64,000 nucleotides of DNA from Anaerolineae bacterium UTCFX1 (lineage in GTDB: Bacteria; Chloroflexota; Anaerolineae; Anaerolineales; Villigracilaceae): NCBI GenBank assembly GCA_002050275.1, contig MWTB01000021.1, positions 124,001 to 188,000 of the forward strand. Direction: 5' to 3'. Under the pieces are notes generated by a model. That model was not told the origin of the DNA. It was given only the letters and a program-made list of their open reading frames with translations, and made no database searches. The position numbers were made by a program, and so were the translations under genes. Below, in pieces: positions 7,517-16,631 of the stretch (position 1 is its first letter; every line of letters begins with the position of its first letter).

Positions 7517-9124
7517 ATGATTCAAACAATTCCTGCCGCACGATCGCGCTTCTTTCCATTCATTCAAACGCTATGGCTGTTAGCGGCGCTCTTCGCGCTA
7601 GCGGCTTGCCGTTCGCCGCAACTTGCCGGCGCGAATATTACAATCAGCGTTACGGCGGATGCAGCGACGCGAACTATTACGGTTGCGGCGGGAAGCACCG
7701 TGCAACAAGTATTGCAGTCCGCGGAAATCACGCTGGGCGCGCTCGATCGCATAGAACCTCCGCTTTATACCGTGCTAAACGACGACGATGCGATCAAGAT
7801 TGCACGCGTGCAAGAGTTATTCGAAACGGAGGAACAGGTCGTTCCATTTGAGAAACAGATCGTGCGCAACGAATCGATGCCAGAAGGCGAAACACGGCTC
7901 GTGCAGGCGGGCGTCAACGGTTTGAAAGAAATTACCTATCGGCGCATACTTGAAGACGGCGTGGAACTCAGCAAATCCATTGTTAAAACAATTGACTTGC
8001 AGGAAGCGCTTCCTGAGATCGCTATGGTCGGCGCGCAATCGTCTTTCGTGCCTTTGTCGATTCCGGGCAAACTCGCTTATATCGCCGGCGGCAACGCTTG
8101 GGTGATAGACGCTTCTACCGCAAACCGCATCCTGTTGGTCGCTACCGGCGATCTCGACGGACGCATCTTCAGGCTCTCGCCGCGCGGCGATTATCTCATC
8201 TACACACGCAAGTCTACCAAGCCGGCGGATAAAGAGATTAACACGCTCTGGGCTGTGCGCACGAACCCCGGCAGCAAACCTTTTTCCACCGGCATTACGA
8301 ACATCGTTCACTTTGCCGATTGGATTCCCGGAACAAGTTCCATCGCCTATTCCACCGTCGAGCCGCGCGTCACCGCGCCGGGCTGGCAGGCGAATAACGA
8401 TCTATACCGCTATAGCATATCCAGTGGCGAGAAGAAAAAGATAGTAGACGTCAGCACAGGAGGCGTCTACGGTTGGTGGGGAACGATTTTCGCATTCGCT
8501 CCCGATGGACGGCTTGCCTACGCCCGTCCCGACGGAATCGGGACCATAGACTTCGACGGCAAAGCCTTTAAGCCTTTGATTGACGTCGTTCCCTTTAACA
8601 CTCATAGCGATTGGGCATGGCTGCCATCGCTAACTTGGGGCGCAGACGGCAAAACGCTCTACTTTACCGCTCACGCGCCTCCATCTACGTTGGTAAGCGC
8701 CGAGGATTCGCCCTTCTTCGACTTGAACGCGATCTCGTTCGAAAACAAGGCGACGATGACGATCGCGCAACACAGCGGGATGTTCGCCTACCCCAGCGCG
8801 TCGCCTTCGCGCCCTAATTCGCGCGAACGGCAATATCAAGTCGCCTATTTACAAGCCATCTTCCCGGAACAAAGCGAAAGCAGCCGCTATCGCATCGTCG
8901 TGATGGATCGCGACGGCTCTAATCGGCAGACGATCTTTCCGCCGAACGATGCGCCCGGGCTTGAGCCGCAGAATCTCGTCTGGGCGCCGGGTCAAATCAA
9001 TGGGCAAAGCAGCTATTTCATCGCCGTCGTATATCAAGGCAACCTCTGGCTGATAGATACCGGCAACCGGCAAGCGTTTCAAATAACGGGCGATGGGCTG
9101 GTCACTAAAATTGATTGGAGATAA
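7517..9124 (+). CDS. Lipoprotein with DUF348/G5 domains and a beta-propeller
   Basis: Cys31 follows a lipobox (LALAAC). Residues about 40-105 look like a DUF348 ubiquitin-like unit (ISVTADAATRTITVAAGS). About 106-165 match a G5 domain, a module often seen in cell-wall or glycan-binding proteins of Gram-positives. The rest (about 180-535) has PD40/TolB-type propeller repeats (IAYIAGGNAWVIDAS-like, DRDGSNRQTI). The protein is likely outside the membrane and may bind cell-envelope polymer. Three bases separate it from the UDP-sugar enzyme gene, suggesting one transcript. The combination parallels the propeller of the kinase at 3565. Confidence 0.78.
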   Translation: MIQTIPAARSRFFPFIQTLWLLAALFALAACRSPQLAGANITISVTADAATRTITVAAGSTVQQVLQSAEITLGALDRIEPPLYTVLNDDDAIKIARVQELFETEEQVVPFEKQIVRNESMPEGETRLVQAGVNGLKEITYRRILEDGVELSKSIVKTIDLQEALPEIAMVGAQSSFVPLSIPGKLAYIAGGNAWVIDASTANRILLVATGDLDGRIFRLSPRGDYLIYTRKSTKPADKEINTLWAVRTNPGSKPFSTGITNIVHFADWIPGTSSIAYSTVEPRVTAPGWQANNDLYRYSISSGEKKKIVDVSTGGVYGWWGTIFAFAPDGRLAYARPDGIGTIDFDGKAFKPLIDVVPFNTHSDWAWLPSLTWGADGKTLYFTAHAPPSTLVSAEDSPFFDLNAISFENKATMTIAQHSGMFAYPSASPSRPNSRERQYQVAYLQAIFPEQSESSRYRIVVMDRDGSNRQTIFPPNDAPGLEPQNLVWAPGQINGQSSYFIAVVYQGNLWLIDTGNRQAFQITGDGLVTKIDWR

Positions 9125-9127
9125 AAC

Positions 9128-10087
9128 ATGCGTATTTTAATCACCGGGGTCGCGGGCTTTCTCGGCTCGCATCTAAGCGATCGCCTGCTCGCCGACGGAC
9201 ATGAGATCGTCGGGCTGGATAATTTCATCACTGGCAACCCGCAGAACATCGCTCATTTGATGGGGAACGAGCGCTTTTCGTTCTACAGGCATGACGTTTC
9301 ACACTACATTTTCGTACCGGGCAAAGTGGACGCGGTCTTGCATTTTGCATCGCCCGCTAGCCCAAACCCGCAATCGCCGGCAGGATATTTCAACCTGCCA
9401 ATTCAAACGATGAAAGCCGGCGCGCTCGGCACACATAATTGCCTCGGCGTGGCAAAAGCCAACGAAGCCCGCTTCTTGCTCGCCTCCACCAGCGAAATTT
9501 ACGGCGACCCGCTCGTGCATCCGCAAACCGAAGATTACAGCGGCAATGTGGATCCGGTCGGTCCACGCGCCGTCTACGACGAAGCGAAGCGTTTTGCCGA
9601 GTCAATTACGATGGCGTATTACCGCTATCATCGCGTAGATACGCGCATCGTGCGCATCTTCAATACTTACGGTCCGCGCATGGACTTGGAGGATGGGCGC
9701 GCCCTGCCGAATCTACTCAAACAAGCGTTGCTCGGTCAACCGCTGACCGTCTACGGAGACGGCAGCCAAACGCGCTCATTCTGCTATGTGGACGACTTAA
9801 TAGACGGCATCGTAAAGATGTTCTATTCAGACGAACCTCTTCCCGTCAATATTGGCAGTCAACACGAGATCAGCCTGCTGCAATTTGCCGAAGCGATCAA
9901 TCGCGTCACCGGCAACAAAAGCGGCATCGTCTTCGTCGAAAATGCGCGCAGCGCACGCGACCCGCAACAGCGTCAACCGGATATTACACGCGCCAAGAAT
10001 ATCTTAAAATGGGAGCCGCGCATCTCGTTAGACGAAGGCATCAAGAAGACCGTTCCTTATTTCAAAGAAAAACTCGGGGTCGAATGA
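9128..10087 (+). CDS. UDP-glucuronate decarboxylase (UDP-xylose synthase type SDR)
   Basis: This extended short-chain dehydrogenase has the NAD-binding GVAGFLGSH (7-15), the catalytic STS near 120-122 and Y150-xxx-K154 in VYDEAKR. Stretches such as [27 protein letters not shown] and [13 protein letters not shown] closely follow the UDP-xylose synthase subfamily. That enzyme turns UDP-glucuronate into UDP-xylose with NAD as a recycled cofactor. Length (319) is normal for the bacterial form. A related epimerase is the main alternative. It overlaps the GtrA gene by four bases (ATGA), which ties it to cell-surface polysaccharide synthesis. Confidence 0.85.
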   Translation: MRILITGVAGFLGSHLSDRLLADGHEIVGLDNFITGNPQNIAHLMGNERFSFYRHDVSHYIFVPGKVDAVLHFASPASPNPQSPAGYFNLPIQTMKAGALGTHNCLGVAKANEARFLLASTSEIYGDPLVHPQTEDYSGNVDPVGPRAVYDEAKRFAESITMAYYRYHRVDTRIVRIFNTYGPRMDLEDGRALPNLLKQALLGQPLTVYGDGSQTRSFCYVDDLIDGIVKMFYSDEPLPVNIGSQHEISLLQFAEAINRVTGNKSGIVFVENARSARDPQQRQPDITRAKNILKWEPRISLDEGIKKTVPYFKEKLGVE

Positions 10088-10536
10088 TCATCGCAGATAA
10101 TCGAGAACGGACGCGATTCCTCAAATTTGCCGCAGTAGGCGCCGCTGGCTCCGTAGTAGATTTCGGCGTTATGAATCTACTCACGCATTTCTTTTCCATG
10201 TCGCTAGTCCCCGCAGGGACAATCTCATTTATCTGCGCGGTGATCAATAACTTCGTCGGCAATCGCTACTGGACATATCCCGAATCAAGGTCGAGACACA
10301 TCCTTCAGCAATTGGGGATGTTCTTCGTTGTGAACGCGATTGGCATCGCCATCCGCGTGCCAATCCTTCACTTCATTGAGCCGCCGTTGGAAAATCTATT
10401 CACAGGCGCGCGCGCTAGCGCAGCGCTGCCTCCCGATGCGCTAGCGAAGAATGCCACCCTGGCGCTGGCTATCGGAATTGTAATGCTTTGGAATTTCTTC
10501 GTAAACCGCTATTGGACGTATAATGACGTAGATTAA
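10084..10536 (+). CDS. GtrA family membrane protein
   Basis: The 150-residue product has four membrane segments and the family landmarks [20 protein letters not shown] at the start, then [14 protein letters not shown], repeated near the end as FFVNRYWTY. GtrA-like proteins help move or present lipid-linked sugars for surface glycan modification. The start ATG overlaps the stop of the upstream decarboxylase gene, so the two are translationally coupled. Confidence 0.85.
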   Translation: MIIADNRERTRFLKFAAVGAAGSVVDFGVMNLLTHFFSMSLVPAGTISFICAVINNFVGNRYWTYPESRSRHILQQLGMFFVVNAIGIAIRVPILHFIEPPLENLFTGARASAALPPDALAKNATLALAIGIVMLWNFFVNRYWTYNDVD

Positions 10537-10540
10537 TCGT

Positions 10541-10924
10541 ATGGCGCAATCTACTACAAACCGCATTATTCCAATTTATACCTCGCAGGGAGACGCTGAA
10601 GCCTTTCTGGCGTACCCCTATCTTTACAATCGCCTCGGTGAATGGATCGGATGGGCGACGCCGCAACGCGAAGTCTATTCTGTAATGGGTTACTTCGTCG
10701 GTGCGCTCACCAGCGACCCGCGTATCGTCCGCAAACGCGTGGACGATGCATCAAAGCCTCGTCAGAATCCACCGCCGCCGCCAGCGCGCATCGCGACTCC
10801 CGCGCTCGTTCCGCTTGCGCCGATGATGCAAGATTTATCGCACAGTCTGATTGACGTGCTCTCGGACGAACCCGAAAGATTGCACACGCTCGACAGCGGC
10901 GATCTTCGCCCCGATATGGATTAA
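10541..10924 (+). CDS. Small conserved-looking protein, possibly a 4-fold beta-flower type
   Basis: This 127-residue protein follows GtrA by four bases. The first 65 residues have a rhythm of short strands and aromatic/glycine turns (YNRLGEWIGWAT, YSVMGYFVGAL) that recalls small beta-flower domains. Then comes a proline-rich linker (five prolines in a row near residue 75) and an acidic tail. No signal peptide or membrane segment is seen. I cannot name a function; the resemblance is a visual impression only. Confidence 0.55.
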   Translation: MAQSTTNRIIPIYTSQGDAEAFLAYPYLYNRLGEWIGWATPQREVYSVMGYFVGALTSDPRIVRKRVDDASKPRQNPPPPPARIATPALVPLAPMMQDLSHSLIDVLSDEPERLHTLDSGDLRPDMD

Positions 10925-10968
10925 TCGTTCGGCGGTTTCACGCAGCGCTTCAAACTGCAATTGGGGGA

Positions 10969-10974
10969 TATAAT
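10969..10974 (+). promoter_or_regulatory. -10 TATAAT, leaderless thioesterase transcript predicted
   Basis: The box ends nine bases before the ATG at 10983, so transcription would start at or within two bases of the start codon. The -35 is weak. Confidence 0.5.
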
Positions 10975-10982
10975 TGGCGACT

Positions 10983-11468
10983 ATGATGCCCCCGACCAAA
11001 CCCATCAGCGCCTCGCGCGTAACACTTTCACAATTGATGCATCTCGAACACGCCAACTTGCTCGGCAATGTACATGGCGGCTGGATCATGAAACTCGTAG
11101 ACGAAGCTGGCGCGCTCGCCTGTATGCGCCACGCACAGCGCAAAGTCGTAACCGTCGCGATCGATTCGATGACCTTCCGCGAACCTATCAAGATCGGCGA
11201 TCTCGTCACCTTAAACGCCGAAGTGACCTACACCGGACGCACCTCGATGGAAGCCAAAGTTGATGTGCTCGCCGAAAACCCCGTCACTCGCGAACGCTCG
11301 CACACGAACACAGCCTATCTCGTCTATGTGGCGCTGGACGACGGCGGCAAGCCGACAGACATTCCACAATTAAAAGCGGAAACCGAAACGGAGCGACTCA
11401 AATTGGCTCAGGCAAAAGAACGGCAGGAACGCCGCTTAAAAGAAAAGAAATTGCGCGAATCTCAATGA
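10983..11468 (+). CDS. Hotdog-fold acyl-CoA thioesterase (YciA/BACH type)
   Basis: The protein hydrolyses acyl-CoA to free acid and CoA. The hotdog core shows GNVHGGWIMKLVDEAG, with H31 and D40-E41 in the usual catalytic neighbourhood, then VAIDSMTFREPIKIGD. A highly charged helix (about 130-161, many Lys, Arg and Glu) forms the C-terminal tail. I start it at the ATG at 10983 because a -10 box lies right before it; an upstream TTG overlaps that box. Chain-length preference is unknown. Confidence 0.88.
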   Translation: MMPPTKPISASRVTLSQLMHLEHANLLGNVHGGWIMKLVDEAGALACMRHAQRKVVTVAIDSMTFREPIKIGDLVTLNAEVTYTGRTSMEAKVDVLAENPVTRERSHTNTAYLVYVALDDGGKPTDIPQLKAETETERLKLAQAKERQERRLKEKKLRESQ

Positions 11469-11496
11469 CCAAAACGAAGAAGGCAAGCAGTCAGCC

Positions 11497-12126
11497 ATGA
11501 ACGGCGCAAAGATCGTCAACCCAGCCTATCGCATCGAAACGGAAAGGCTGGTCATACGTTGCTATCAACCGTCAGACGCGCAACTGCTCGCCGACTCGGT
11601 GCGCGACAGCGTCGAACACCTCAAGCCGTGGATGCCGTGGGCGCACAACGAACCTGAGCCATTCGAAGAGAAAGTAAAACGCGTCTTACGCTTTCGCGGC
11701 AATTTCGACATGCAGCAAGATTATGTCTACGGGATCTTCAACCATGAAGAAACGCGCCTGCTGGGTGGAACAGGATTGCACACGAGGCTCAACGAGAAAC
11801 AACTTGAGATCGGATATTGGATTCATCAAGATTTTATTAAACAAGGGTTTGCCGCCGAATCAACCGCCGCCTTGATCAAAGCAGCGTTCGAGATCATTCG
11901 CGTTCATCGCATCGAAATTCATTGCGATCCACGCAATCGCGCCTCCGCCGCAGTGCCGCGCAAACTCGGTTTCACACACGAAGGCACGCTCCGCGCAAAG
12001 ACTCCATTTCTTAACGGCTGGAGCGACTCGATGATCTGGGGCTTGCTCGATAGCGAATACCTGAACAGCCCGTCTGTAAAAGCAAAGATGAAAGCTTTCG
12101 ACGTCGCCGGCGCCGCCTTGACATGA
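11497..12126 (+). CDS. GNAT acetyltransferase (RimJ/RimL-like)
   Basis: The 209-residue product starts with the RimJ/RimL-type opening (ETERLVIRCYQPSDAQLLADSV). It has the acetyl-CoA region IGYWIHQDFIKQGFAAES and the HRIEIHCDPRNRASAAVPRKLGF segment of the family. It should transfer an acetyl group from acetyl-CoA to an amino group, perhaps a protein N terminus or a small molecule. The gene overlaps the next one (ATGA) and so is likely co-translated with the glycosyltransferase, although no functional link is obvious. Confidence 0.85.
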   Translation: MNGAKIVNPAYRIETERLVIRCYQPSDAQLLADSVRDSVEHLKPWMPWAHNEPEPFEEKVKRVLRFRGNFDMQQDYVYGIFNHEETRLLGGTGLHTRLNEKQLEIGYWIHQDFIKQGFAAESTAALIKAAFEIIRVHRIEIHCDPRNRASAAVPRKLGFTHEGTLRAKTPFLNGWSDSMIWGLLDSEYLNSPSVKAKMKAFDVAGAALT

Positions 12127-13691
12127 AATCCGTTCTTGCCAAAGCGCTTCAAAAACCGATCTGTCTATTGCTTGCCGTAAATATTTTGATCGGCTTGCTC
12201 ACATTTCGTCATTACGGACTCTCATGGGACGAACCGCTCTTCTACGATTACGCCGACGCGCTCGGCTACGCTTACTCGCCGCGCGAGTGGTTCAGCGGGA
12301 ATTTCGACCTTGAAAACTCCTACGGACCCAGCGCAGAAGACCACAAGACGCGTGGAGCCGCTTATCTTTTTCTTGCGCGGAATTTTGTCTACGGCTTGGA
12401 AGCGCTCAGTTCTGACCCCGCCTCAGCTTGGCATCTCGTTAATTTTCTTTTCTTCCAACTTGGAGTTTATTTCATCTACCGCCTTATGACGCGCTGGATG
12501 AAACCCTCCGCTGCGCTCGCCGCGACTGCCTTTTTCTCTTACCAGCCTTTATTATGGGGGCACGCCTTCATCAATCCGAAAGATCCGCCTTTTTTAGTTT
12601 TCTTCCTTGCTTCAGTTTGCTTGGGCTTCGAACTAGCAGACGATATTGAAGCGAGCAAAAGCAATCCATGGAAAATTACCGCAGCCGCAGTCTGCTTAGG
12701 AATCGCAAATTCAATTCGCGTTTTAGGTCCATTGGCGGGAATGTTAGTCGTCGCATACGCATTGATCGGCAACCGTAAAAATCTGAAGAGTTTGCTTCGA
12801 CCGCTTGCGACTTACGCTCTAATCGCAATCGCAGTGATGTTCGTCACATGGCCCTATCTCTGGGAAAGTCCATTCGCGAGGATACTCCAAACCTTTCGCT
12901 TCATGTCCAATAACCCAACGCAACTGGCTGTATTGTTCAACGGCGAGATCTTCCGCGCCAACAACATGCCGCGCCGCTATCTGCCCTTCATGTTATGGTC
13001 AACGCTCACAGAACCGACCTGGCTTTTATTCGCCGGCGGAGCCGCGCTCGGCTTTTGGAAACTTAGACGGAAGCCAAAAGAATTTGCCGCGCTGACATTG
13101 ACGCTCGGATGGTTCGTCGTCTTAATAGTCTATGTCTTCGTCCGTCGCCCTGCTGTATACGACGGCGCGAGACACTTCTTATTTATACTGCCGCCGGTAT
13201 TTATTTGCATCGGCTTTGCTTTTGAAGCCCTGTTTGATAAATTTTCAAGCGCGACACCTTTAGTTCTCTGGCTACGCGCAATTATCGTCGTTCTCGCTAT
13301 TTTGCCCGGGCTAAGCGGTATGATTCGATTGCATCCTTACGAATATGCCTATTACAATTCGTTCGTCGGCGGCGTAAGTGGAGTTTTTCGCATTTACGAA
13401 ACGGAATACTGGCTCACTTGCTATAAAGAAGCGCTAGAAATATTAGATACCAATTTAGATCAGCCGGCAAACGTCTTCGTGCCGCGAGAAGCTTATATCG
13501 CCGCCTATTACGCTGGAAAAAACACGATCGTTCATGATGCGCGCAACTCAACGCAACGAGCGTTGTCCGGCGATTACGTCCTGGTCAGCACACGCGCTAA
13601 CGGCGATCGCTCCGCGTTTAGAGATGCGCCGGCAATTATTCAGATCCGCCGCGGAAACGCGGTCTTTTGCGAGGTAAAACAAGTCCCATGA
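12123..13691 (+). CDS. Membrane glycosyltransferase (GT39/PMT-like)
   Basis: About ten hydrophobic segments run through 522 residues. The first outside loop has WDEP (D36-E37), matching the acidic pair typical of GT-C enzymes that use polyprenyl-phosphate sugars. The later loop FVRRPAVYDGARHFLFILPP and a soluble C-terminal part (about 420-522) also fit this superfamily. It likely adds a sugar to a lipid carrier, protein or glycan on the outer face of the membrane. Donor and acceptor cannot be told. It overlaps the upstream and downstream genes by four bases each, so the acetyltransferase, this gene and rsmD form one unit. Confidence 0.8.
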   Translation: MKSVLAKALQKPICLLLAVNILIGLLTFRHYGLSWDEPLFYDYADALGYAYSPREWFSGNFDLENSYGPSAEDHKTRGAAYLFLARNFVYGLEALSSDPASAWHLVNFLFFQLGVYFIYRLMTRWMKPSAALAATAFFSYQPLLWGHAFINPKDPPFLVFFLASVCLGFELADDIEASKSNPWKITAAAVCLGIANSIRVLGPLAGMLVVAYALIGNRKNLKSLLRPLATYALIAIAVMFVTWPYLWESPFARILQTFRFMSNNPTQLAVLFNGEIFRANNMPRRYLPFMLWSTLTEPTWLLFAGGAALGFWKLRRKPKEFAALTLTLGWFVVLIVYVFVRRPAVYDGARHFLFILPPVFICIGFAFEALFDKFSSATPLVLWLRAIIVVLAILPGLSGMIRLHPYEYAYYNSFVGGVSGVFRIYETEYWLTCYKEALEILDTNLDQPANVFVPREAYIAAYYAGKNTIVHDARNSTQRALSGDYVLVSTRANGDRSAFRDAPAIIQIRRGNAVFCEVKQVP

Positions 13692-14254
13692 GTCTACGAG
13701 TCATTGCCGGAAAAGCCAAAGGCCGAAAACTGAAATCGGTAGCGGGCGACACGACCCGCCCCATCACCGATCGCGTTAAAGAAGCCCTATTCAATATCTT
13801 GGCAGGCGATGTCGCCGATTCTAATTGGTGGGATTTATTCGCAGGCACCGGCGCAGTCGGGATCGAAGCGCTGAGTCGCGGAGCGGCATCTGTTCGTTTT
13901 ACCGATTCGAACCGCGCGCCCATCGAAGCGATTAAATTCAACGTCGCACATTGCAGATTCGAGTCGCAAGCCGAAATCCGTCGCGCAGATGCATTTCAAT
14001 ATCTTGCCGCCGCACCCGAGCGGGAATTTGACTATATCTACATCGCTCCGCCGCAACACAAAGACATGTGGAGTCATGCGTTGGAACTTGTTGACGATCA
14101 TATCGAGTGGGTCGCCGACGGAGGCTGGGTCATTGTTCAAATCGCGCCGCGTGAGTACAAATTTAAAAGAGAATTTGCGCTCGCGAATCTTGAAGAGTTC
14201 GATCGGCGCAAATATGGGAACACGCTTTTAGTATTCTACGAGAAAAAGCGCTGA
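13688..14254 (+). CDS. rsmD: RsmD-like 16S rRNA guanine-N2 methyltransferase with altered motif IV
   Basis: RsmD methylates G966 of 16S rRNA. The N terminus (SLRVIAGKAKGRKLKS, then RPITDRVKEALFNIL) and the SAM-binding motif DLFAGTGAVGIEALSRGA are textbook for the family. Unusually, the catalytic (N/D)PP(Y/F) motif reads APPQ in DYIYIAPPQHKDMW, losing the acidic residue and the aromatic that normally hold the target base. It may be a lineage-specific variant or a less active enzyme. The start is the ATG at 13688, overlapping the upstream stop. Confidence 0.85.
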   Translation: MSLRVIAGKAKGRKLKSVAGDTTRPITDRVKEALFNILAGDVADSNWWDLFAGTGAVGIEALSRGAASVRFTDSNRAPIEAIKFNVAHCRFESQAEIRRADAFQYLAAAPEREFDYIYIAPPQHKDMWSHALELVDDHIEWVADGGWVIVQIAPREYKFKREFALANLEEFDRRKYGNTLLVFYEKKR

Positions 14255-14274
14255 TGTTTTTCGAGAAGGGTGTT

Positions 14275-14772
14275 TCAATCGGAAAACGTTACAACCAGCC
14301 TGCCGTATTCATTGTAGCGCGAACGCGCGCTAAAGGGCGCGTCGCCTCGTTTCATACCGTGAATTTTCTCCAACAAAATCGGCAAATCTTCCACCGCATC
14401 TAATTCTCGAACGCTTTGAAATTCAACCCATTCCGCCGCACCTTCTTTCGAAGCGTTCAATTCGCCGCCAAGCGCCTCTCCGCTAAAGATGAACAAGCAA
14501 ACTCCCGTTTCGCCCGCATCTACAATGACGGTTCCACACAACCAGAGATCGGCGACGAGCCCGGTTTCCTCAAGCAATTCACGTTTTGCCGAAGAGCACG
14601 CGTCTTCTCCCCGTTCCACATGACCGCCAAGTCCGTTGTACTTGTTCGCCCACAGACGCTTTGTCGGCGCGCCTTTAAGCAGAAGATACGCGTCGCCTCG
14701 ACGTAAAAAGATCGCCGTACGCGGAACGACGGCGTAACGATTACCAGCAACACCTTGATCGGATTGAGGCAT
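14275..14772 (-). CDS. Nudix hydrolase
   Basis: The complete Nudix box is at residues 50-72: G-x5-E-x7-REUxEExGU reads GHVERGEDACSSAK then RELLEETGL. These enzymes split nucleoside diphosphate compounds bound to Mg2+. Overall length (165) and the PTKRLWANKYNGLGG lead-in resemble MutT/ADP-ribose-type pyrophosphatases, but the substrate is not predictable. It converges on rsmD with a 20-base gap. A minus-strand TATAAT at 14793-14798 would give a leader of about 14 bases. Confidence 0.88.
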   Translation of the reverse strand: MPQSDQGVAGNRYAVVPRTAIFLRRGDAYLLLKGAPTKRLWANKYNGLGGHVERGEDACSSAKRELLEETGLVADLWLCGTVIVDAGETGVCLFIFSGEALGGELNASKEGAAEWVEFQSVRELDAVEDLPILLEKIHGMKRGDAPFSARSRYNEYGRLVVTFSD

Positions 14773-14792
14773 AAGAGGCTTTCAGGGTCGGC

Positions 14793-14798
14793 ATTATA
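14793..14798 (-). promoter_or_regulatory. -10 box for the Nudix gene
   Basis: ATTATAAT here is self-complementary, so a TATAAT can be read on either strand. On the minus strand it lies 21 bases from the Nudix start. Confidence 0.35.
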
Positions 14799-14813
14799 AT
14801 CCGCCTGTAAGAT

Positions 14814-14930
14814 TATACTTTACGGCGGCAGCCGCCCGTCGGCGCTTCATCGGCGGGCCGGACGGCAAGGCAACTGCACTAAATCGGATTATGTGCTACC
14901 ATTAAGGCATACCTGTATTTCTACACACTA
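14814..14930 (+). promoter_or_regulatory. Promoter and GC-rich structured leader of the Rnk-like gene
   Basis: TATACT at 14814-14819 would start a transcript near 14826 and give a leader of about 125 bases. The first 50 bases can fold: GGCGG/CCGCC in a short hairpin, then a longer arm built from GCCCG/CGGGC and CCGTC/GACGG pairs. I do not match it to a known riboswitch. A second weak -10 further down could shorten the leader. A ribosome binding site (CAGGAG) precedes the ATG at 14951. Confidence 0.3.
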
Positions 14931-14950
14931 TACACAGGAGACAAAAGGGC

Positions 14951-15367
14951 ATGAGCGACAAACTTATTCAAATCACACAACTCGACCTTGAGCGTCTACA
15001 GAAACTGCTCTTAGACGCGCAGGCTACCGATTATCGCAAAAGCGAATATCTTGAAAAACTCAAGACGGAACTCAATCGCGCCGATGTGGTCGCGCCTAAA
15101 GATATTCCAAACGACGTCGTCACCATGAATTCTACCGTCTGCATTGAAGACCTCGACACGCAAGAGCAGGAAATTTATACGCTCGTCTTTCCAGAAGATG
15201 CCAACGTCCGCGAAGGGAAGGTCTCTATTTTGGCGCCCATTGGAACTGCTATGCTTGGATACGAGGTCGGCGACACTTTCGAGTGGGAAGTCCCAGCGGG
15301 TAAACGAAATTTACTGATCAAGAAAATACTCTACCAACCGGAAGCCTCCGGCGACTACGAACATTAA
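14951..15367 (+). CDS. Rnk/GreA-like regulator of transcription elongation
   Basis: A short N-terminal coiled coil (about 8-45) is followed by a GreA/GreB C-terminal FKBP-like domain (about 55-135), recognisable in VTMNSTVCIEDL and LAPIGTAMLGYEVGDTFEWEVPAG. At 138 residues this matches Rnk, the Gre-fold protein that binds RNA polymerase and was first linked to nucleoside diphosphate kinase levels. The coiled coil is too short for a real GreA transcript-cleavage finger, so cleavage activity is unlikely. It could also be called a short GreA homologue. A terminator follows. Confidence 0.8.
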   Translation: MSDKLIQITQLDLERLQKLLLDAQATDYRKSEYLEKLKTELNRADVVAPKDIPNDVVTMNSTVCIEDLDTQEQEIYTLVFPEDANVREGKVSILAPIGTAMLGYEVGDTFEWEVPAGKRNLLIKKILYQPEASGDYEH

Positions 15368-15392
15368 CCTCGAGCGCAATCTCGAGAAGTTT

Positions 15393-15419
15393 ACGGGAGC
15401 GGCATTGCGCCGCTCCCGT
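15393..15419. terminator. Bidirectional terminator between the Rnk-like gene and fbaB
   Basis: Arms 15393-15403 and 15409-15419 form an 11-bp GC-rich stem around ATTGC. It lies between two convergent genes, so it can serve both. A smaller palindromic CTCGAG pair precedes it at 15369-15386. Confidence 0.75.
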
Positions 15420-15427
15420 TCGCTTAA

Positions 15428-16492
15428 CTACGCTACTGTAATCGTCTCGTCCAAATAAACGTCTTGAATCGTATTCAACAACTTTACGCCCTCCGCCATC
15501 GGGCGCTGGAAGGCTTTCCGTCCAGAGATTAGCCCCATACCGCCGGCGCGCTTGTTGATCACAGCCGTCGTTGCGGCATCGGCAAAATCGTTCTGCCCCG
15601 AAGCGCCGCCGCTATTGATTAGCCCAACGCGTCCCATGTAGCAATTCGCCACTTGGTAGCGGCACAGATCAATAGGATGGTCGCTGAGCAATTCGGCATA
15701 CATGCGTTTATCGAACTTCCCAAACGAGACGCCGTCTTTGTTAAGCGCCAGATAGCCGCCGTCGTTTTCGGGAAGCTTCTGCTTGATAATATCCGCTTCG
15801 ATCGTAACGCCAATGTGATTCGCCTGCCCGGTCAAATCTGCCGACGCATGATAATCTTTATCGGCTTTAAAGGCTTTATTGCGCAAGTAGCACCACAGCA
15901 CTGTCGCCATGCCGAGTTCGTGCGCGAGAGCGAAGGCTTGCGCAATCTCGATTAATTCGCGATGCGAATCGTCTGAGCCAAAGTAGATCGTCGCTCCGAT
16001 CGCCGCCGCGCCCATATCGTACGCCTGCTCCACTGTGCCAAACATAATCTGCTCAAAACTGTTCGGATACGTCAATAATTCGTTGTGATTGATCTTGACA
16101 ATGAACGGAATTTTATGCGCGTACTTACGAGAGACCATTCCAAGAACGCCAAAGGTCGAAGCGACGGCGTTACAGCCGCCTTCCATCGCCAATTTGACAA
16201 TATTTTCGGGATCAAAATAGTCGGGGTTTTTCGTGAAACTGGCTCCTCCCGAATGCTCGACGCCCTGATCCACCGGCAAGATAGAGACATATCCCGTCCC
16301 GCCCAAGCGGCCCGAATTATGAATCCACTGTAAATTACGGAGGACACGGTTGTTGCGATCCGATTGACCGAAATGACGATCCACCAAATCGGACTCCGGA
16401 ACATACAGCCTGTCCTTTGGAATCTTCGGGGAATTGAAGCCTAAAAGCAATTCCGTTTTATCGCCCAACAGCGCCTGAATATCGGTTGACAT
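15428..16492 (-). CDS. fbaB: Class I fructose-bisphosphate aldolase (DhnA/FbaB type)
   Basis: This enzyme reversibly splits fructose 1,6-bisphosphate into glyceraldehyde 3-phosphate and dihydroxyacetone phosphate through a lysine Schiff base. The 354-residue length and the stretches [41 protein letters not shown] and [16 protein letters not shown] track E. coli FbaB closely. The ATG follows GGAG at a good distance, with a minus-strand TATATT near 16507. In anaerobes this class often serves gluconeogenesis as well as glycolysis. Confidence 0.95.
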   Translation of the reverse strand: MSTDIQALLGDKTELLLGFNSPKIPKDRLYVPESDLVDRHFGQSDRNNRVLRNLQWIHNSGRLGGTGYVSILPVDQGVEHSGGASFTKNPDYFDPENIVKLAMEGGCNAVASTFGVLGMVSRKYAHKIPFIVKINHNELLTYPNSFEQIMFGTVEQAYDMGAAAIGATIYFGSDDSHRELIEIAQAFALAHELGMATVLWCYLRNKAFKADKDYHASADLTGQANHIGVTIEADIIKQKLPENDGGYLALNKDGVSFGKFDKRMYAELLSDHPIDLCRYQVANCYMGRVGLINSGGASGQNDFADAATTAVINKRAGGMGLISGRKAFQRPMAEGVKLLNTIQDVYLDETITVA

Positions 16493-16572
16493 GACAATTC
16501 TCCATTAATATATTTTTTGAGCGACCACGCGCGAGGATTAAACCCAACGCACTTGAATCGACTATTCTTGAT

Positions 16573-16617
16573 TATAATGGGTTTATGCGACATTTCGCGC
16601 CCAACCGCGTATATACT
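16573..16617 (+). promoter_or_regulatory. Two candidate -10 boxes for the coiled-coil protein gene
   Basis: TATAAT at 16573-16578 and TATACT at 16612-16617 both point to the gene at 16632. The second leaves room for only a short leader that includes GGAGG. Confidence 0.35.
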
Positions 16618-16631
16618 TTACGGAGGCTCAC

